A stretch of 64,000 nucleotides of DNA from Kribbella solani (GTDB lineage: Bacteria > Actinomycetota > Actinomycetes > Propionibacteriales > Kribbellaceae): the NCBI RefSeq assembly GCF_014205295.1, contig NZ_JACHNF010000001.1:1984001-2048000 (forward strand), in the 5' to 3' direction. This document shows positions 1 through 8,244 of the stretch, one piece after another (the stretch's first letter is position 1; the number at the start of each line of letters is the position of its first letter). A model generated the notes under the pieces. That model did not search any database. It saw only the letters and a program-made list of their open reading frames with translations, and had not been told where the DNA came from. Both the position numbers and the translations under genes were made by a program.

Positions 1-282
1 AGCCTGAAGACCGACGCGGCTTTCCATCACCTGTACGAACACGGCAATTGCCCACTGTTCCTGGTGGTCGGCAGGATCCGGCCGGTGCCGGTCGTCCGCG
101 ACGGGCGCATCGAAGCACGGCAGATTCTCCCGCTGCGCTGGACGTTCGACGAGCGGATCGAGGACGGTCTGTACGCCACTCGCTCGGCCGAACTGCTCCG
201 CGACCGGCTGGAGGACCCGATCCGGTACCTCGGGTTACCAGAGGACGCGGTCCGGCCTGACGGCGTACGGAAACCGGCATGA
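1..282 (+). CDS. C-terminal end of a 2-oxoacid dehydrogenase acyltransferase-like (E2/CAT-fold) protein, 5' truncated by the window
   Basis: The reading frame is open from the first base and stops at 280-282, so only the last 93 residues are present. The segment TFDERIEDG near residues 60-68 resembles the DHRxxDG active-site motif of dihydrolipoamide acyltransferases, but His is replaced by Glu, so an E2-fold protein lacking normal transacylase chemistry is possible. The stop overlaps the ATG of the following WS/DGAT gene by four bases, so the two are probably translationally coupled. Assignment rests on one motif and on the general look of the C-terminus. Confidence 0.5.
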   Translation, partial: SLKTDAAFHHLYEHGNCPLFLVVGRIRPVPVVRDGRIEARQILPLRWTFDERIEDGLYATRSAELLRDRLEDPIRYLGLPEDAVRPDGVRKPA

Positions 283-1721
283 CGGCGCGGCAGGTCGACG
301 ATCTCGGCGCGATGTACCTGGCCGCCGAGAACGATCGCGTCCGTACCCACACGGCGGCGCTCATCACGATCGACCCGGCCGCGCTCCCCGGCGGTGTACT
401 CACCGTCCAGCGGCTCCGCGCGTTGCTGCGCGAGCGCCTGGAGCTGGTGCCGGTGTTCCGCCGCCGGCTGGCCGGCGTTCCGCTCGGGCTGGACCGGCCG
501 TACTGGATCGAGTGCGAGGCCGACCTGGAGTTTCATGTCCGGGAGATCGCACTGCCCGAACCCAGCAACGACGAACTGCTCCGCGAGCAGGTAGCACGCA
601 TCTTCGCGCGTCCGCTGGATCGCTCGCGCCCACTCTGGGAGATGTACCTTATCCAGGGCCTGAGCGGCGGCCGGGCCGCCGTACTGACGAAGATCCACCA
701 CGCCGCCGCCGACGCCGAGTCGGCGCTCGGGATCGTCGCCGCCCTGACCGACACCACGGCCCACCCCCGCCGCCGTCCACCCTCATCATCATCATCAGCT
801 CCGCCGGCGAATCCGCCGGGCATGGGGGCAATGCTGTTGCGTGGCTTGGGTGCCGTCGTACGCCAGCCGGTCCGCGCCGTGACCGGACTGCCCGCCGCGC
901 TGTCCGGCGTGGACGAGACGCCGGTCTTCGGCACCATGCCCGGAGCCCGTCTGATCGGAGCGACTACTGCCCTCCTGACCCGCCGGCGCCGGCATACACC
1001 GATGCCGCGGGCGCCCCGAACCTCGTTCAACCGGACGATCTCCCCGGATCGCCGGATCGGCATCTCCGACGTGCCGTTCGACGACGTCAGGCGCGTCAAG
1101 CAGCACTTCGCGGTCAGCGTGAACGACATCGTGATGGCGATCGCCGCGGGCGCGCTCCGCCGCTGGCTGCTCGACCACGCGGAGCTCCCCGACCGCTGCC
1201 TGACCGCGATCGTGCCGGTCTCGCTCCGGACTCCCGGCTCGGGGCCGGACGGCAATCAGCTCAGCGCCGTCGTCGTACCGATCCCGACGGACGTCGACGA
1301 TCCGGCCGCCCGGCTCGGCGTCGCGCACCGCGCGATGCTGTCCGCCCTGCGGGACCTCGGCACCATCGCGCCGGACGCGTTGACCGACACGATCCGGATC
1401 GTCCCGCCCGCGTTCCTCGTCCGTACCGTCCAGTTCCTCACCCGCCTCAACACCTGGGCCCCGCTGACACCGGCGATGAACGTCAACATCTCGAACGTCC
1501 GCGGGCCCCAGCAACCGCTGTACCTGGCCGGCGCGAAGGTGGAGTCGATCGTCCCGCTGGCAGGTATCACCGACGGCCTCGGCCTGAATGTCACCGTGCT
1601 GAGCTACCACGGCCGGCTCTCGATCGGCGTCGTCGCCGACCGCCACCAGGTCCCCGACGTCCAACGGATCGCCGCCTGGATGGGCGACGAGCTCGCACTG
1701 CTGATCAAGTTCGCGCGCTGA
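279..1721 (+). CDS. Wax ester synthase / diacylglycerol acyltransferase (WS/DGAT) family protein
   Basis: A 480-residue protein, the usual family length, expected to acylate diacylglycerol or fatty alcohols with acyl-CoA to make storage lipid. It has the conserved PLDRSRPLWE block (residues 112-121) and the catalytic motif as HHAAADA at 140-146. The general base His-His and the Asp are kept, but the final Gly of HHxxxDG is Ala. The late family signature appears as NISNVRGP around residue 405. Between the two halves is a low-complexity linker with five Ser residues encoded by five TCA codons in a row. In Mycobacterium tuberculosis the homologue tgs1 is a DosR target that makes triacylglycerol in hypoxia. 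Its 3' end overlaps the convergent hydrolase by 17 bases. Confidence 0.88.
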   Translation: MTARQVDDLGAMYLAAENDRVRTHTAALITIDPAALPGGVLTVQRLRALLRERLELVPVFRRRLAGVPLGLDRPYWIECEADLEFHVREIALPEPSNDELLREQVARIFARPLDRSRPLWEMYLIQGLSGGRAAVLTKIHHAAADAESALGIVAALTDTTAHPRRRPPSSSSSAPPANPPGMGAMLLRGLGAVVRQPVRAVTGLPAALSGVDETPVFGTMPGARLIGATTALLTRRRRHTPMPRAPRTSFNRTISPDRRIGISDVPFDDVRRVKQHFAVSVNDIVMAIAAGALRRWLLDHAELPDRCLTAIVPVSLRTPGSGPDGNQLSAVVVPIPTDVDDPAARLGVAHRAMLSALRDLGTIAPDALTDTIRIVPPAFLVRTVQFLTRLNTWAPLTPAMNVNISNVRGPQQPLYLAGAKVESIVPLAGITDGLGLNVTVLSYHGRLSIGVVADRHQVPDVQRIAAWMGDELALLIKFAR

Positions 1722-2454
1722 ACGACCGGACCTTGGCAGCGAGCAGGCGCTGGACGTGGCGGTCGGTACCCATGCCGTTGTGCGTACCGCCGACCTCGAT
1801 GTGCTCGGCGGCCGGATCCAGGCACGCATGCCAGTCCACGACCGCGTCCTGGCGCGAGTACAGGGACACGAACGGCAGGCCGGCCGGCCACGGCGACTCG
1901 AGCAACGCGCTCGTCCGCTCCGCGCAGCCGCCGCTCAGGCAGTCCGTCGTCAGCAGCCACGGCCAGCCGCAGACGTTCAGCCTCGCCATCAGCTGGACCT
2001 GATGCACCAGCGCCTGAGTGGTCGCGAGCTGGTGCAGCAGCGGAGACGCCAGCGTGACCACACCGGCCAGCAACTCGGGCCGCCGTACCGCCACCATCCG
2101 GCAGAGCGTTCCACCGCGGCTCTGGCCGACGACCACCACCGGCCGCTCCGCCGCGGCGACAACGTCCTCGAGACGCCGCTCGAGCGACTCCACCAGCATC
2201 TCCGTACAGCCGGAGTTCACCGTGATACCGCTGGTGAACGTGGCATGCCCGGAGCGGCGCAGGTGCCGCGCCAACGGGATCATCGACCAGTCACCCGTCA
2301 GGAACCCAGGAACCGTCAGCACCGGAACCGGCCCGGACCGGGCGTCCACCGCCGGAACGCGCGGCCCGACCGCCTGCAGATAACCGAGCCAACCCAGCAT
2401 CTCGCGCCGCCGCAACGCGGCCGGCGGACTGAACGGCTCCCAGACGTCAACCAT
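1705..2454 (-). CDS. Alpha/beta-hydrolase, esterase/lipase-like
   Basis: A 249-residue alpha/beta hydrolase. The nucleophile elbow is GQSRGG at residues 110-115, so Ser112 is the likely catalytic serine. A late GGTHNGM segment probably supplies the His. The N-terminal part has the typical VLTVPGFL beta strand and oxyanion loop. The start at 2454 is chosen over an upstream ATG at 2562 because AGGAG lies about ten bases before it. It converges on WS/DGAT and overlaps its end, so both may belong to neutral-lipid metabolism, one building and one cleaving, although the substrate is unknown. Confidence 0.72.
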   Translation of the reverse strand: MVDVWEPFSPPAALRRREMLGWLGYLQAVGPRVPAVDARSGPVPVLTVPGFLTGDWSMIPLARHLRRSGHATFTSGITVNSGCTEMLVESLERRLEDVVAAAERPVVVVGQSRGGTLCRMVAVRRPELLAGVVTLASPLLHQLATTQALVHQVQLMARLNVCGWPWLLTTDCLSGGCAERTSALLESPWPAGLPFVSLYSRQDAVVDWHACLDPAAEHIEVGGTHNGMGTDRHVQRLLAAKVRSFSART

Positions 2455-2554
2455 CGCCCTCACACTCCTGTTCGAAGTGTAGATCGGATGGTCCCACGGT
2501 CCAGTGACGACGTACCGGCCGTGATCGGCGGACTGCAGACCCTCGGCGTTCGGG

Positions 2555-3859
2555 TCAGGCACGGCCGCGCCTGGACACCGCGTCGACCGTGACGGCAGCG
2601 ACGAGGACCAGACCGGTGACGATGAACTCCCACTGCACCGACAGGCCCTGCAGATACATGCCGTTGTAGATGCCTCCGATCACCAGGCCACCGAGGATGC
2701 CGTGCACCGCCTTGCCACGGCCGCCGAACAACGAGGAGCCACCGATGACCGCCGCCGCCACCGCATACAGGACGAGCTGGCCGCCGTTGACGTTGTTGGA
2801 CATGCCGCCCAGGTACGACGCGTACAGCAGACCGGCGACGCCCGCGGTCACCGAGCACAACACGAACGCCCACGTACGGATCACCGGCACGTTCACACCC
2901 GCCCGGCGAGCAGCCTCCGGATTCCCGCCGATGGCGTACACGTAGCGCCCGAAGCGCGACCTCTGCAGCAGAACGGTCCACGACACCAGTACCCCGAGCA
3001 CGATGAACAACGCCCACGGAACACCCTGCAAGGTACCCAGCGCGGCCCGGTTGACGTTGCACACGGCAACAACCGCCGCACCCAGAACGGCGACCACCGC
3101 GACCTTGGCGAGCGTGACGCCGACCGGTGGCGCGACCAGCCCGTTCCGGCGGCGGCGCGCGTCCCGGCGATAGCTGTTGACGCCGAACACCGCCACGACC
3201 AGCGCCAGCGCGATCCAGCCCTGTACCGGCGTGACGTGCCCCCACATGAGGTCGTACAGCGCCTTCAGATTCGGCCCGACGCCACTCAGGCTCGGATAGC
3301 CCGAGAACGGCCCGAAGCCGAGCACGATCAGCAGTACGCCGTTGAACACGAGCAGCCCACCCAGCGTCACGATGAACGACGGCAGATGCAGCCGGGTGAT
3401 CAGCGTGCCCTGGACGGCGCCGATCACGGCACACACCAGTAGCGCGACCGCGATCGCCGCCCACCACGGCCAGTGGGTCGTCGCCGGCTGGACGAGCTGC
3501 ACGGCGATCACGCCACCGAGCGCGGCGACGTACCCGGTCGACAGGTCGATGTCGCCGAGCAGCAGCGCGAACGTCTCGGCCATCGCGAGCACCATGAACA
3601 CGGCACTCTGCAGGAACAGGTTCACGATGTTGCCGGCGGAGAGGAACACATGCCCTGGGCTGACCGCCTGGAACACGATCACGATCGCCAGCAGGCCGAG
3701 CAGCACCGGCAGCATGCCGCTCTCGCCGCCCTTCAGCCGGGCGACCTGGGCCCTGCCGTACTCGCGAAGAGTCTGTGCGGTGACGCTGGGTGGCACCAGC
3801 GCCGGACTCACTTCGGCCGCGGTCTGGTCCGCCGCGGCGCCGAGGTCATCCTTCGGCAT
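2555..3859 (-). CDS. Sugar ABC transporter permease (XylH/RbsC type)
   Basis: A 434-residue integral membrane permease of the BPD_transp_2 family used for pentose or hexose uptake. After a hydrophilic N-terminus of about 45 residues, about ten hydrophobic helices follow. The family block LAMAETFALLLGDIDLSTG lies around residues 95-113. The start at 3859 is preceded by GAGAGGGG at good spacing. The gene overlaps the upstream ATPase by 14 bases and is last in a binding protein-ATPase-permease operon. Overall similarity points to xylose or ribose transport; the exact sugar is not determined by sequence alone. Confidence 0.85.
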   Translation of the reverse strand: MPKDDLGAAADQTAAEVSPALVPPSVTAQTLREYGRAQVARLKGGESGMLPVLLGLLAIVIVFQAVSPGHVFLSAGNIVNLFLQSAVFMVLAMAETFALLLGDIDLSTGYVAALGGVIAVQLVQPATTHWPWWAAIAVALLVCAVIGAVQGTLITRLHLPSFIVTLGGLLVFNGVLLIVLGFGPFSGYPSLSGVGPNLKALYDLMWGHVTPVQGWIALALVVAVFGVNSYRRDARRRRNGLVAPPVGVTLAKVAVVAVLGAAVVAVCNVNRAALGTLQGVPWALFIVLGVLVSWTVLLQRSRFGRYVYAIGGNPEAARRAGVNVPVIRTWAFVLCSVTAGVAGLLYASYLGGMSNNVNGGQLVLYAVAAAVIGGSSLFGGRGKAVHGILGGLVIGGIYNGMYLQGLSVQWEFIVTGLVLVAAVTVDAVSRRGRA

Positions 3860-4604
3860 TGCCGTCCCCTCTCTGCACGACACCGGTCGTCATGTACTCG
3901 ACGACGCGCTGCCGGTCGACCGTTGCCGCCGGCACCTGAGCGGCCATCCGGCCGAGGTGCAGCACGGCGATCCGGTCCGCGACCGCGAAGACGTCGTTCA
4001 GGTTGTGCGAGATGATCAGGACCGCGAGACCACGGGCGCGCAGGGCGCGGACGAGATCCAGCACCACCGCGGTCTGCTGGACCCCGAGCGCGGCGGTCGG
4101 CTCGTCCATGATCACCAGCTTGGAGTGCCACATCACCGCCTTGGCGACCGCGACCGACTGCCGCTGCCCACCGGACAGCGAGGCCACCGGCTGGCGGATC
4201 GACCTGACCGTCGTCACGCCCAACTCGCGCAAGGTGCCGGCCGCGGCCTTCTCCATCTCGTCCTCGTCCAGCAGCCGGTGCCGCAACTTCTCCCGGCCGA
4301 GGAACATGTTCTGCACGATGTCCAGGTTGTCGGCCAGCGCCAGGTCCTGGTACACCGTCTCGATCCCCAGCTCGGCCGCGTCCCGCGGACTGTGGATACG
4401 GACCGGCCGCCCGGCCCAGATGATCTCCCCGTGATCGGGTTCGTGGATCCCGGCGATGCATTTGATCAGCACCGACTTGCCGGCGCCGTTGTCACCGCAC
4501 AACGCGGTCACCTGGCCCGCCGGGACCTCCAGATCGACATCGGTCAGCGCCTGCACCGCACCGAAACTCTTGGAGATGCGGCGCAGGCTCAGCAATGTGC
4601 TCAT
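3846..4604 (-). CDS. Sugar ABC transporter ATP-binding protein, single nucleotide-binding domain
   Basis: A 252-residue ATPase with Walker A GDNGAGKS near residue 38, Q-loop in TVYQDLAL, signature LSGGQRQ and Walker B VIMDEPTAAL. Carbohydrate transporters of the XylG/RbsA type usually carry two tandem ATPase domains (about 500 residues). This one has a single domain, as in the FrcA group, so it presumably homodimerises. The start at 4604 lies two bases after the stop of the substrate-binding protein gene, and its end overlaps the permease start. Confidence 0.87.
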   Translation of the reverse strand: MSTLLSLRRISKSFGAVQALTDVDLEVPAGQVTALCGDNGAGKSVLIKCIAGIHEPDHGEIIWAGRPVRIHSPRDAAELGIETVYQDLALADNLDIVQNMFLGREKLRHRLLDEDEMEKAAAGTLRELGVTTVRSIRQPVASLSGGQRQSVAVAKAVMWHSKLVIMDEPTAALGVQQTAVVLDLVRALRARGLAVLIISHNLNDVFAVADRIAVLHLGRMAAQVPAATVDRQRVVEYMTTGVVQRGDGNAEG

Positions 4605-4606
4605 CG

Positions 4607-5848
4607 CTACGGCGTGATGCCCGCGGCCGTGCAAACGGACGCGCTGACCGTCGCGCACAGGGCTTTGGCATCGATGAACTTGTCCTTGATGACCGTCTTG
4701 GCCAAGTTGGCCGACGTCACCCACACCGGGGTCAGCAGCGACGCCGGCTGCTTGTTCCCGGCCACGCCCTTCGGCGGCGTCGTGGTCGAGTTGACCAGCG
4801 TGGCGGGCGGAGTCTGCTTCGCCCGCAGGTACGTCGCCAGCGCGACCGCGTCCTGCGCCTCCAGGTAGATCGGTTTGTACACCGAACCGCACTGGTAACC
4901 CTGCAGGATGTTGGTCATGCCTTGGATGGTGGCGTCCTGACCGGTGGTGGGGATCTTCTTCGCCCCGACACCCTTGTTCTTCAGGACCGTGACCACCGCG
5001 TTCGCCAGTCCGTCGTTGGCCTCGACGGTCGCGTTGATCTCGGGGTGCGCGGTGAACTGCTGCGTGAAGATCGTCGCACCGACGGCGTTCACCCACCCGG
5101 GCGTGATCTTGTCACCGATCAGCGTGTAGCCGGTGCTGCTCTTCGTACCGGCCGGCAGTGGCGTGGTCTCGGTCCCCCAGATCTTCGAGTTGTACCCCTG
5201 TGCGAACGACACCGCGTTCGGGTCGGTGTCCTGACCACCGTCGAGCTGGAACACCTTCGGCGCGGTCACGTGCCAGTCCTTCACACAGGCGTTGAATCCG
5301 GCCCCGATCAGCTTGCCCACCTGGACGTTGTCGAAGCTGACGTAGTACGTGTTCGTCCCGGTGAAGGTCGCGCGGTCGTAACTGATCAGCGCGACACCGT
5401 GCGACGCGGCGTACGCCTGAACCTGCGCGCCGACGGTGCTGTCGATCGGGTCGAAGATCAGCACCGACGCGCCCTGGGCGATGTCCGCCTGCGCCAGCGC
5501 CAGCTCGGTGGCGTCGACCCCTTGCGCGTTGTCGATCTTGTAGTCGCCGGCCGAGTAGCCCGCCGTCTTCAGTGCCTTCTCGATGTACGGCGCGTCGAAG
5601 TCGATGTATCGCGTCGACGACGTGGTGTCCGGCAGGATCACGCCGACCTTTCCCTTACCCGCCGCGGTGGTCGACGTCAGCTTCGACATCGCCGCGAACG
5701 ACAGGTCGAACGAACTCACGCTCAACGCGGGGGGAGAGCTGGACGCGGACGGCTGTGACGACGGCGACGTACCGCCACCACCGCACCCCGCGACCAGCAA
5801 CACCGACAGCCCGACCGCTGCCTGCCCCATCCTTTTGCTCACCCTCAT
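4607..5848 (-). CDS. Sugar-binding lipoprotein of ABC transporter (XylF/ChvE-like)
   Basis: A 413-residue substrate-binding protein. The N-terminus is a lipoprotein signal peptide with lipobox LVAGC, the modified Cys being about residue 22, followed by a Ser/Pro-rich linker. The mature part is a periplasmic-binding-protein type 1 fold (Peripla_BP_4). Its blocks VGVILPDTTSSTRY and YYVSFDNVQVGKLIG are typical of xylose-binding proteins. The start at 5848 is preceded by GGGAGGAAGG. It is first in a three-gene uptake operon. A DosR-like 14-mer lies 78 bases upstream at 5926-5939, suggesting control by low oxygen. Confidence 0.85.
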   Translation of the reverse strand: MRVSKRMGQAAVGLSVLLVAGCGGGGTSPSSQPSASSSPPALSVSSFDLSFAAMSKLTSTTAAGKGKVGVILPDTTSSTRYIDFDAPYIEKALKTAGYSAGDYKIDNAQGVDATELALAQADIAQGASVLIFDPIDSTVGAQVQAYAASHGVALISYDRATFTGTNTYYVSFDNVQVGKLIGAGFNACVKDWHVTAPKVFQLDGGQDTDPNAVSFAQGYNSKIWGTETTPLPAGTKSSTGYTLIGDKITPGWVNAVGATIFTQQFTAHPEINATVEANDGLANAVVTVLKNKGVGAKKIPTTGQDATIQGMTNILQGYQCGSVYKPIYLEAQDAVALATYLRAKQTPPATLVNSTTTPPKGVAGNKQPASLLTPVWVTSANLAKTVIKDKFIDAKALCATVSASVCTAAGITP

Positions 5849-5925
5849 GTCGTTGCCTTCCTCCCCTATCCGGCCGTACACCGGCCTGTACTCCGGATGG
5901 TCCGAGGCAACGGGCCGCGACCCTA

Positions 5926-5939
5926 GGGACCAAGGACCC
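5926..5939. promoter_or_regulatory. DosR-like box upstream of the sugar ABC operon
   Basis: GGGACCAAGGACCC, one base off the GGGAC-N4-GTCCC pattern that recurs in this window. It lies 78 bases before the binding-protein start. Confidence 0.45.
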
Positions 5940-5994
5940 GCGCGGAGCAGCCGATGGACCCGGACGGACGCGGCCGCCGGGTCCCGCGTAAACA

Positions 5995-6043
5995 GAACAT
6001 CACTGTCCGAGTTCGTGCTAGGCTAAGTTGAACACCACTGTTC
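5995..6043 (+). promoter_or_regulatory. Two direct operator-like repeats before the DedA-like gene
   Basis: GAACATCACTGTCC (5995-6008) and GAACACCACTGTTC (6030-6043) are 12/14 identical, are spaced 35 bases start to start, and are each near-palindromic (GAACA-N4-TGTTC in the second). Between them, TAGGCT near 6020 resembles a -10 hexamer. They look like paired binding sites for a repressor unrelated to the GGGAC boxes. Confidence 0.45.
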
Positions 6044-6067
6044 GAGAACGAGATCCCCGGGGGCACG

Positions 6068-6760
6068 ATGACCGACTCGGAGCACTCGCCGCCGGCCGCC
6101 CGATGGCGCCGGGTGGTGCCCTGGCAAGGAAGCGCGGGCCCGGTCGACTTCGCGCTGATGAGCGCGATCCTCGGCGTGGTCCTGCTCGGGCTGGCGCTGC
6201 GGCCGGTCAAGCCGTTCCTGCTTGCCTCGCACCCGATTCTCCTGGAGTTCCTCACCGGCGATCTGACCGCGATCGGCGCCGCCGCTGCCTTCGCCCGGGT
6301 CGGCGACACACCGCTGTGGGTGGTCGTCGCCGTCGGCGCGGCGGGCATGGCGAAGTTCGACTGGATCACCTGGTGGACCGGCCGGCGCTGGGGCCTCGGC
6401 ATCATCCGGATGTTCACCACCAGCCAGCGCGCCCTGCGGTTGGCCGGCCGGGCCACGGAGCTGAATCGCTGGACCGTCCGCGCGGCCGTCGTACTGGCCG
6501 TCTTGCCCGGCGTACCCACCGCGGTGGTCTACGCGATGGCGGGCTGGGCCGGGATGCGGCTGACCGTCTTCCTGCTCCTCGACCTCGCCGGCACCGCGCT
6601 GATGGCCGGACTGGTCGCGGCGATCGGCCACCAGCTCGGCCAGCGAGCAGTCGACGTCGTCCTGCTGATCGACCGCTACGCGACAGCAGTGAGCCTGACG
6701 CTGATCGCCGCCGCCGTACTCCTGCCGCTGGTCAAACGACTCGCTCGTCGGCGCGGCTGA
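6068..6760 (+). CDS. DedA/VTT-like integral membrane protein
   Basis: A 230-residue polytopic membrane protein. The arrangement of long hydrophobic segments and the central DWITWWTGRRWG and LPGVPTAVVYAMAGWAGM blocks resembles the DedA (SNARE-associated/VTT) family, members of which act in membrane homeostasis and lipid scrambling. About five or six membrane helices can be counted, and the C-terminus is basic. The ATG at 6068 is preceded by GGGGGCA. It stands alone under an unusual pair of direct repeats (5995-6043). Its end converges on the esterase gene with a 23-base gap. Confidence 0.6.
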   Translation: MTDSEHSPPAARWRRVVPWQGSAGPVDFALMSAILGVVLLGLALRPVKPFLLASHPILLEFLTGDLTAIGAAAAFARVGDTPLWVVVAVGAAGMAKFDWITWWTGRRWGLGIIRMFTTSQRALRLAGRATELNRWTVRAAVVLAVLPGVPTAVVYAMAGWAGMRLTVFLLLDLAGTALMAGLVAAIGHQLGQRAVDVVLLIDRYATAVSLTLIAAAVLLPLVKRLARRRG

Positions 6761-6783
6761 CGTTCTCCGGCCGGCCAGGCCGG

Positions 6784-8073
6784 CTACCGGACGGTGCCAT
6801 TGGGCGGCGCGTTCGGGGTGAGTTGGCTGACGAACTGTGGAAACGCCTGGGCGAAGGCAGGCGCCGCGAACTGCCAGACGTGGCTGCCCGGCGAGATGAT
6901 GAGCTGGGTCTTGATGCCGACCTTGGCCGCGGCGCGGGACAGGTCACCCGCCTCTCTGATGTGGATGGTCTCGGTGTTGCTGACCAGGAACAGGCCGGAG
7001 ACGCCGGTGTAGGGGCCGTGGGTGCGCATGACGGTTTGCGGATCGTGCAGCGCACGATCCTTGGTCGATCCGCCGTAGAGGTCGGACAGGGTTTGGGTGG
7101 GGTTGCCGCTGTTGGGGGTGAGGTCTCCGGAGATGTCGACGAAGTGGCGGAAGGTGTTGGGGTGTTCGACAACGAGGCTGAGTGCGCAGGTGCCGCCCAT
7201 GGAGAAGCCGGCGATGCCCCAGCGGTTGGGGTCGGTGGTGGTGTCGAAGGTTTTGGTGATGTAGTTGGGGATGTCTTTGACGAGATGGTCTTCGGCTTGG
7301 CCGCGGGGGCCGTTGACGCATTCGGTGTCGTTGGAGAAGCCGCCGGTGGCGTCCGCGAAGATCAGGATCGGGGCGTAGCCGTTGTGTTGTGCGGCGTAGG
7401 TGTTCGCGGTTTGCGGGGCGTTGCCGAGGCGTACCCAGTCGGGGGGTCCGCCGCGTTCGCCGCCGATGAGTTCGACTACGGGGAGTGTGTGCCGGAAGGC
7501 CGGGCCGCGGAACCAGGCGGGTGGGAGGTATACGTATTCCTCGCGGTGCGGGAAGCCGGAGTGGGTGGACGGGATCGTGACAGCGACCAGCTTGCCCTCG
7601 GCAAGTATTTTCCCGTCGGTTGGTGGCTGGTGCTTGATGCTGCTGATCGAGGTCACGCCGGGTAGTGGTGTATGTGTCCAGTCGTTCCAGACGGCGCCGA
7701 TCGTCGGGTAGTACCCGGTGAACTGGTTCAGGCCGTTGGCGCAGACGAACGCGGCGAGGAGGGCGGCGAGGAGGGCCGTGCCGCGTCGCCACCATCTGGC
7801 GGAGCGCCAGCCGAGGACCAGGACGAGGACCGCGCCGATCGCGCACCCGGCCCAGATCCAGACAGTGGCGGGGAGTGGGTCCGTGATCCCCAGCAGCGCC
7901 ACGCTCTCGCGCTTCAGAATCAGCGTCGCCACGACGGCAAGCACACCGGCGACCGGCAGCCAACGCACTCGCCAGCGCCGATCGCGCCACCCGATCGCCA
8001 GCAGCAGGACCCCCGCCGCGAGGATCTGCGCGACCACCGGCAGCCAGCCCCCCAGCAGCGAAACCCCCAGCAT
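6784..8073 (-). CDS. Membrane-anchored esterase (Esterase_D / antigen-85-like alpha/beta hydrolase)
   Basis: A 429-residue protein. The first about 110 residues form four hydrophobic helices. The rest is an extracytoplasmic alpha/beta hydrolase of the putative-esterase family, which includes mycolyltransferases. The nucleophile motif is GFSMGG, the probable acid lies downstream, and the His sits in ISPGSHVWQF near the C-terminus. The start at 8073 is supported by GGGAGAGG seven bases upstream. An upstream ATG at 8139 lacks such a site. It is divergent from the SPFH gene, with a perfect-arm GGGCC/GGCCC box at 8171-8184 between them. Confidence 0.75.
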   Translation of the reverse strand: MLGVSLLGGWLPVVAQILAAGVLLLAIGWRDRRWRVRWLPVAGVLAVVATLILKRESVALLGITDPLPATVWIWAGCAIGAVLVLVLGWRSARWWRRGTALLAALLAAFVCANGLNQFTGYYPTIGAVWNDWTHTPLPGVTSISSIKHQPPTDGKILAEGKLVAVTIPSTHSGFPHREEYVYLPPAWFRGPAFRHTLPVVELIGGERGGPPDWVRLGNAPQTANTYAAQHNGYAPILIFADATGGFSNDTECVNGPRGQAEDHLVKDIPNYITKTFDTTTDPNRWGIAGFSMGGTCALSLVVEHPNTFRHFVDISGDLTPNSGNPTQTLSDLYGGSTKDRALHDPQTVMRTHGPYTGVSGLFLVSNTETIHIREAGDLSRAAAKVGIKTQLIISPGSHVWQFAAPAFAQAFPQFVSQLTPNAPPNGTVR

Positions 8074-8170
8074 CAGCGATCCTCTCCCGGCACCTTCCCG
8101 GCACCGAAATCCAAGGTCACACCACGAGTATTTGACCACACACGCTGCCTTGCGCCGGCCTACCGTTCCA

Positions 8171-8184
8171 GGGCCGAACGGCCC
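8171..8184. promoter_or_regulatory. DosR-like box between divergent esterase and SPFH genes
   Basis: GGGCCGAACGGCCC, with perfect 5-base arms around GAAC. It lies 61 bases before the SPFH start and 98 bases before the esterase start. Confidence 0.5.
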
Positions 8185-8244
8185 TGCCGAACCGGAACTC
8201 CGGCACCAAATCTGGGGGTGTCAGCACCGTCGAAGGGACCGGAA

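Noticed and set aside
6030..6043. Possible LexA/SOS box (GAAC...GTTC)
   Set aside because: The half-sites are six bases apart, whereas actinobacterial SOS boxes need four, and there is a similar copy 35 bases upstream.
6767..6783. Short GC inverted repeat between DedA-like and esterase genes
   Set aside because: The arms are only four to six bases with almost no loop, so it is too weak to call a terminator.
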